Origin: an uncultured Prevotella sp.
GTDB taxonomy: Bacteria > Bacteroidota > Bacteroidia > Bacteroidales > Bacteroidaceae
Direction: 5' to 3'
Assembly: GCA_934183355.1 (NCBI GenBank)
Contig: CAKPST010000084.1
Coordinates: 1 to 5,243, forward strand
DNA: 5,243 nucleotides
The position numbers were made by a program, and so were the translations under genes. The notes beneath the pieces are model-generated. The model worked only from the letters and a program-made list of their open reading frames with translations, did no database searches and had not been told where the DNA came from. Numbering within the stretch: position 1 is the stretch's first letter; the number at the start of each line of letters is the position of its first letter. Shown in pieces: positions 5,098 through 5,243 of this stretch.

Positions 5098-5243
5098 AAA
5101 GAGTTCTTTGACAATATGACTAATTAACTTTCGGTTCGGTATACTCCGACACTTGTCGAAAATTAATTTAGCGATGTATGTGCTTGCCATGATTTCCTTG
5201 AAAGAAGCCATGGAATACGGCACTCCATTTTCCTTCATCATCA
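5074..5243 (-). CDS. Unidentified protein, C-terminal 55 residues (runs off right edge)
   Basis: The minus strand is open from the right edge to a TAG at 5076-5074, giving 55 residues plus a partial codon. The sequence looks genuinely coding: it is rich in Lys, Ile, Ala and Ser, contains a helical stretch FKEIMASTYIAKLIFDKC (visible residues 14-31) and ends with RSIPNRKLISHIVKELFGW (32-50) and a basic tail. I do not recognise the family. A basic, helical C-terminus facing away from rplS could belong to a transposase or other DNA-binding protein, but no catalytic motif is within the window. ATG codons at the edge (5241, 5238) could in principle start a very short gene, but a longer gene continuing beyond the window is more likely. 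Confidence 0.5.
   Translation of the reverse strand, partial: MMKENGVPYSMASFKEIMASTYIAKLIFDKCRSIPNRKLISHIVKELFGWQRKAA

Noticed and set aside
5097..5110. Palindrome CAAAGAGTTCTTTG
   Set aside because: It lies within coding sequence of the right-edge protein and has only a two-base centre; probably chance.

Overview
The window looks like a chromosomal piece of a Bacteroidales genome, most likely a Prevotella/Segatella-type organism. Four of the five proposed promoters have a TAnnTTTG -7 box with a TTG/TTTG-like -33 element about 19-21 bases upstream, and the fifth has the -7 box alone. Classical Shine-Dalgarno sites are mostly lacking. The gene content also fits: a DUF2795-type small acidic protein, a two-gene 5'-nucleotidase and a two-gene chromate transporter. 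The genus is an inference; only the promoter style and protein families are visible.

Layout. Positions 1-71 (minus) hold the N-terminus of a DUF2795-type protein, with its promoter at 173-202 inside the end of the next gene. Positions 193-1297 (minus) hold a two-gene unit: a divergent methyltransferase-fold-like protein of unknown function followed, one base after its stop codon, by a PduO-type corrinoid adenosyltransferase. Reading the other way, 1433-2578 (plus) encodes two single-domain ChrA proteins, probably the two halves of one chromate (CHR family) transporter.

The convergent interval 2579-2788 is the most unusual part. It holds seven perfect 13-bp tandem repeats leading into a 46-bp, nearly perfect inverted repeat, all built on the core ATTAACG. 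The repeats run into the last codons of the following gene.

Positions 2789-4433 (minus) are a two-gene operon encoding a secreted 5'-nucleotidase/UshA-like enzyme split in two. The promoter-proximal gene is the C-terminal substrate-binding domain as a lipoprotein, and the distal gene is the metallophosphatase catalytic domain with a signal peptide. Divergent from it is rplS (4639-4998, plus), with a strong promoter and a structured 5' leader. The right edge (5074-5243, minus) carries the C-terminal 55 residues of a protein I do not recognise.

Functionally the window mixes housekeeping (L19), cofactor maturation (adenosylcobalamin), ion transport and periplasmic nucleotide scavenging. Nothing here is clearly a new multi-gene system. 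The repeat/palindrome locus, the degenerate methyltransferase-like partner of the adenosyltransferase, and the reading frame upstream of the DUF2795 gene are the parts most worth following up.
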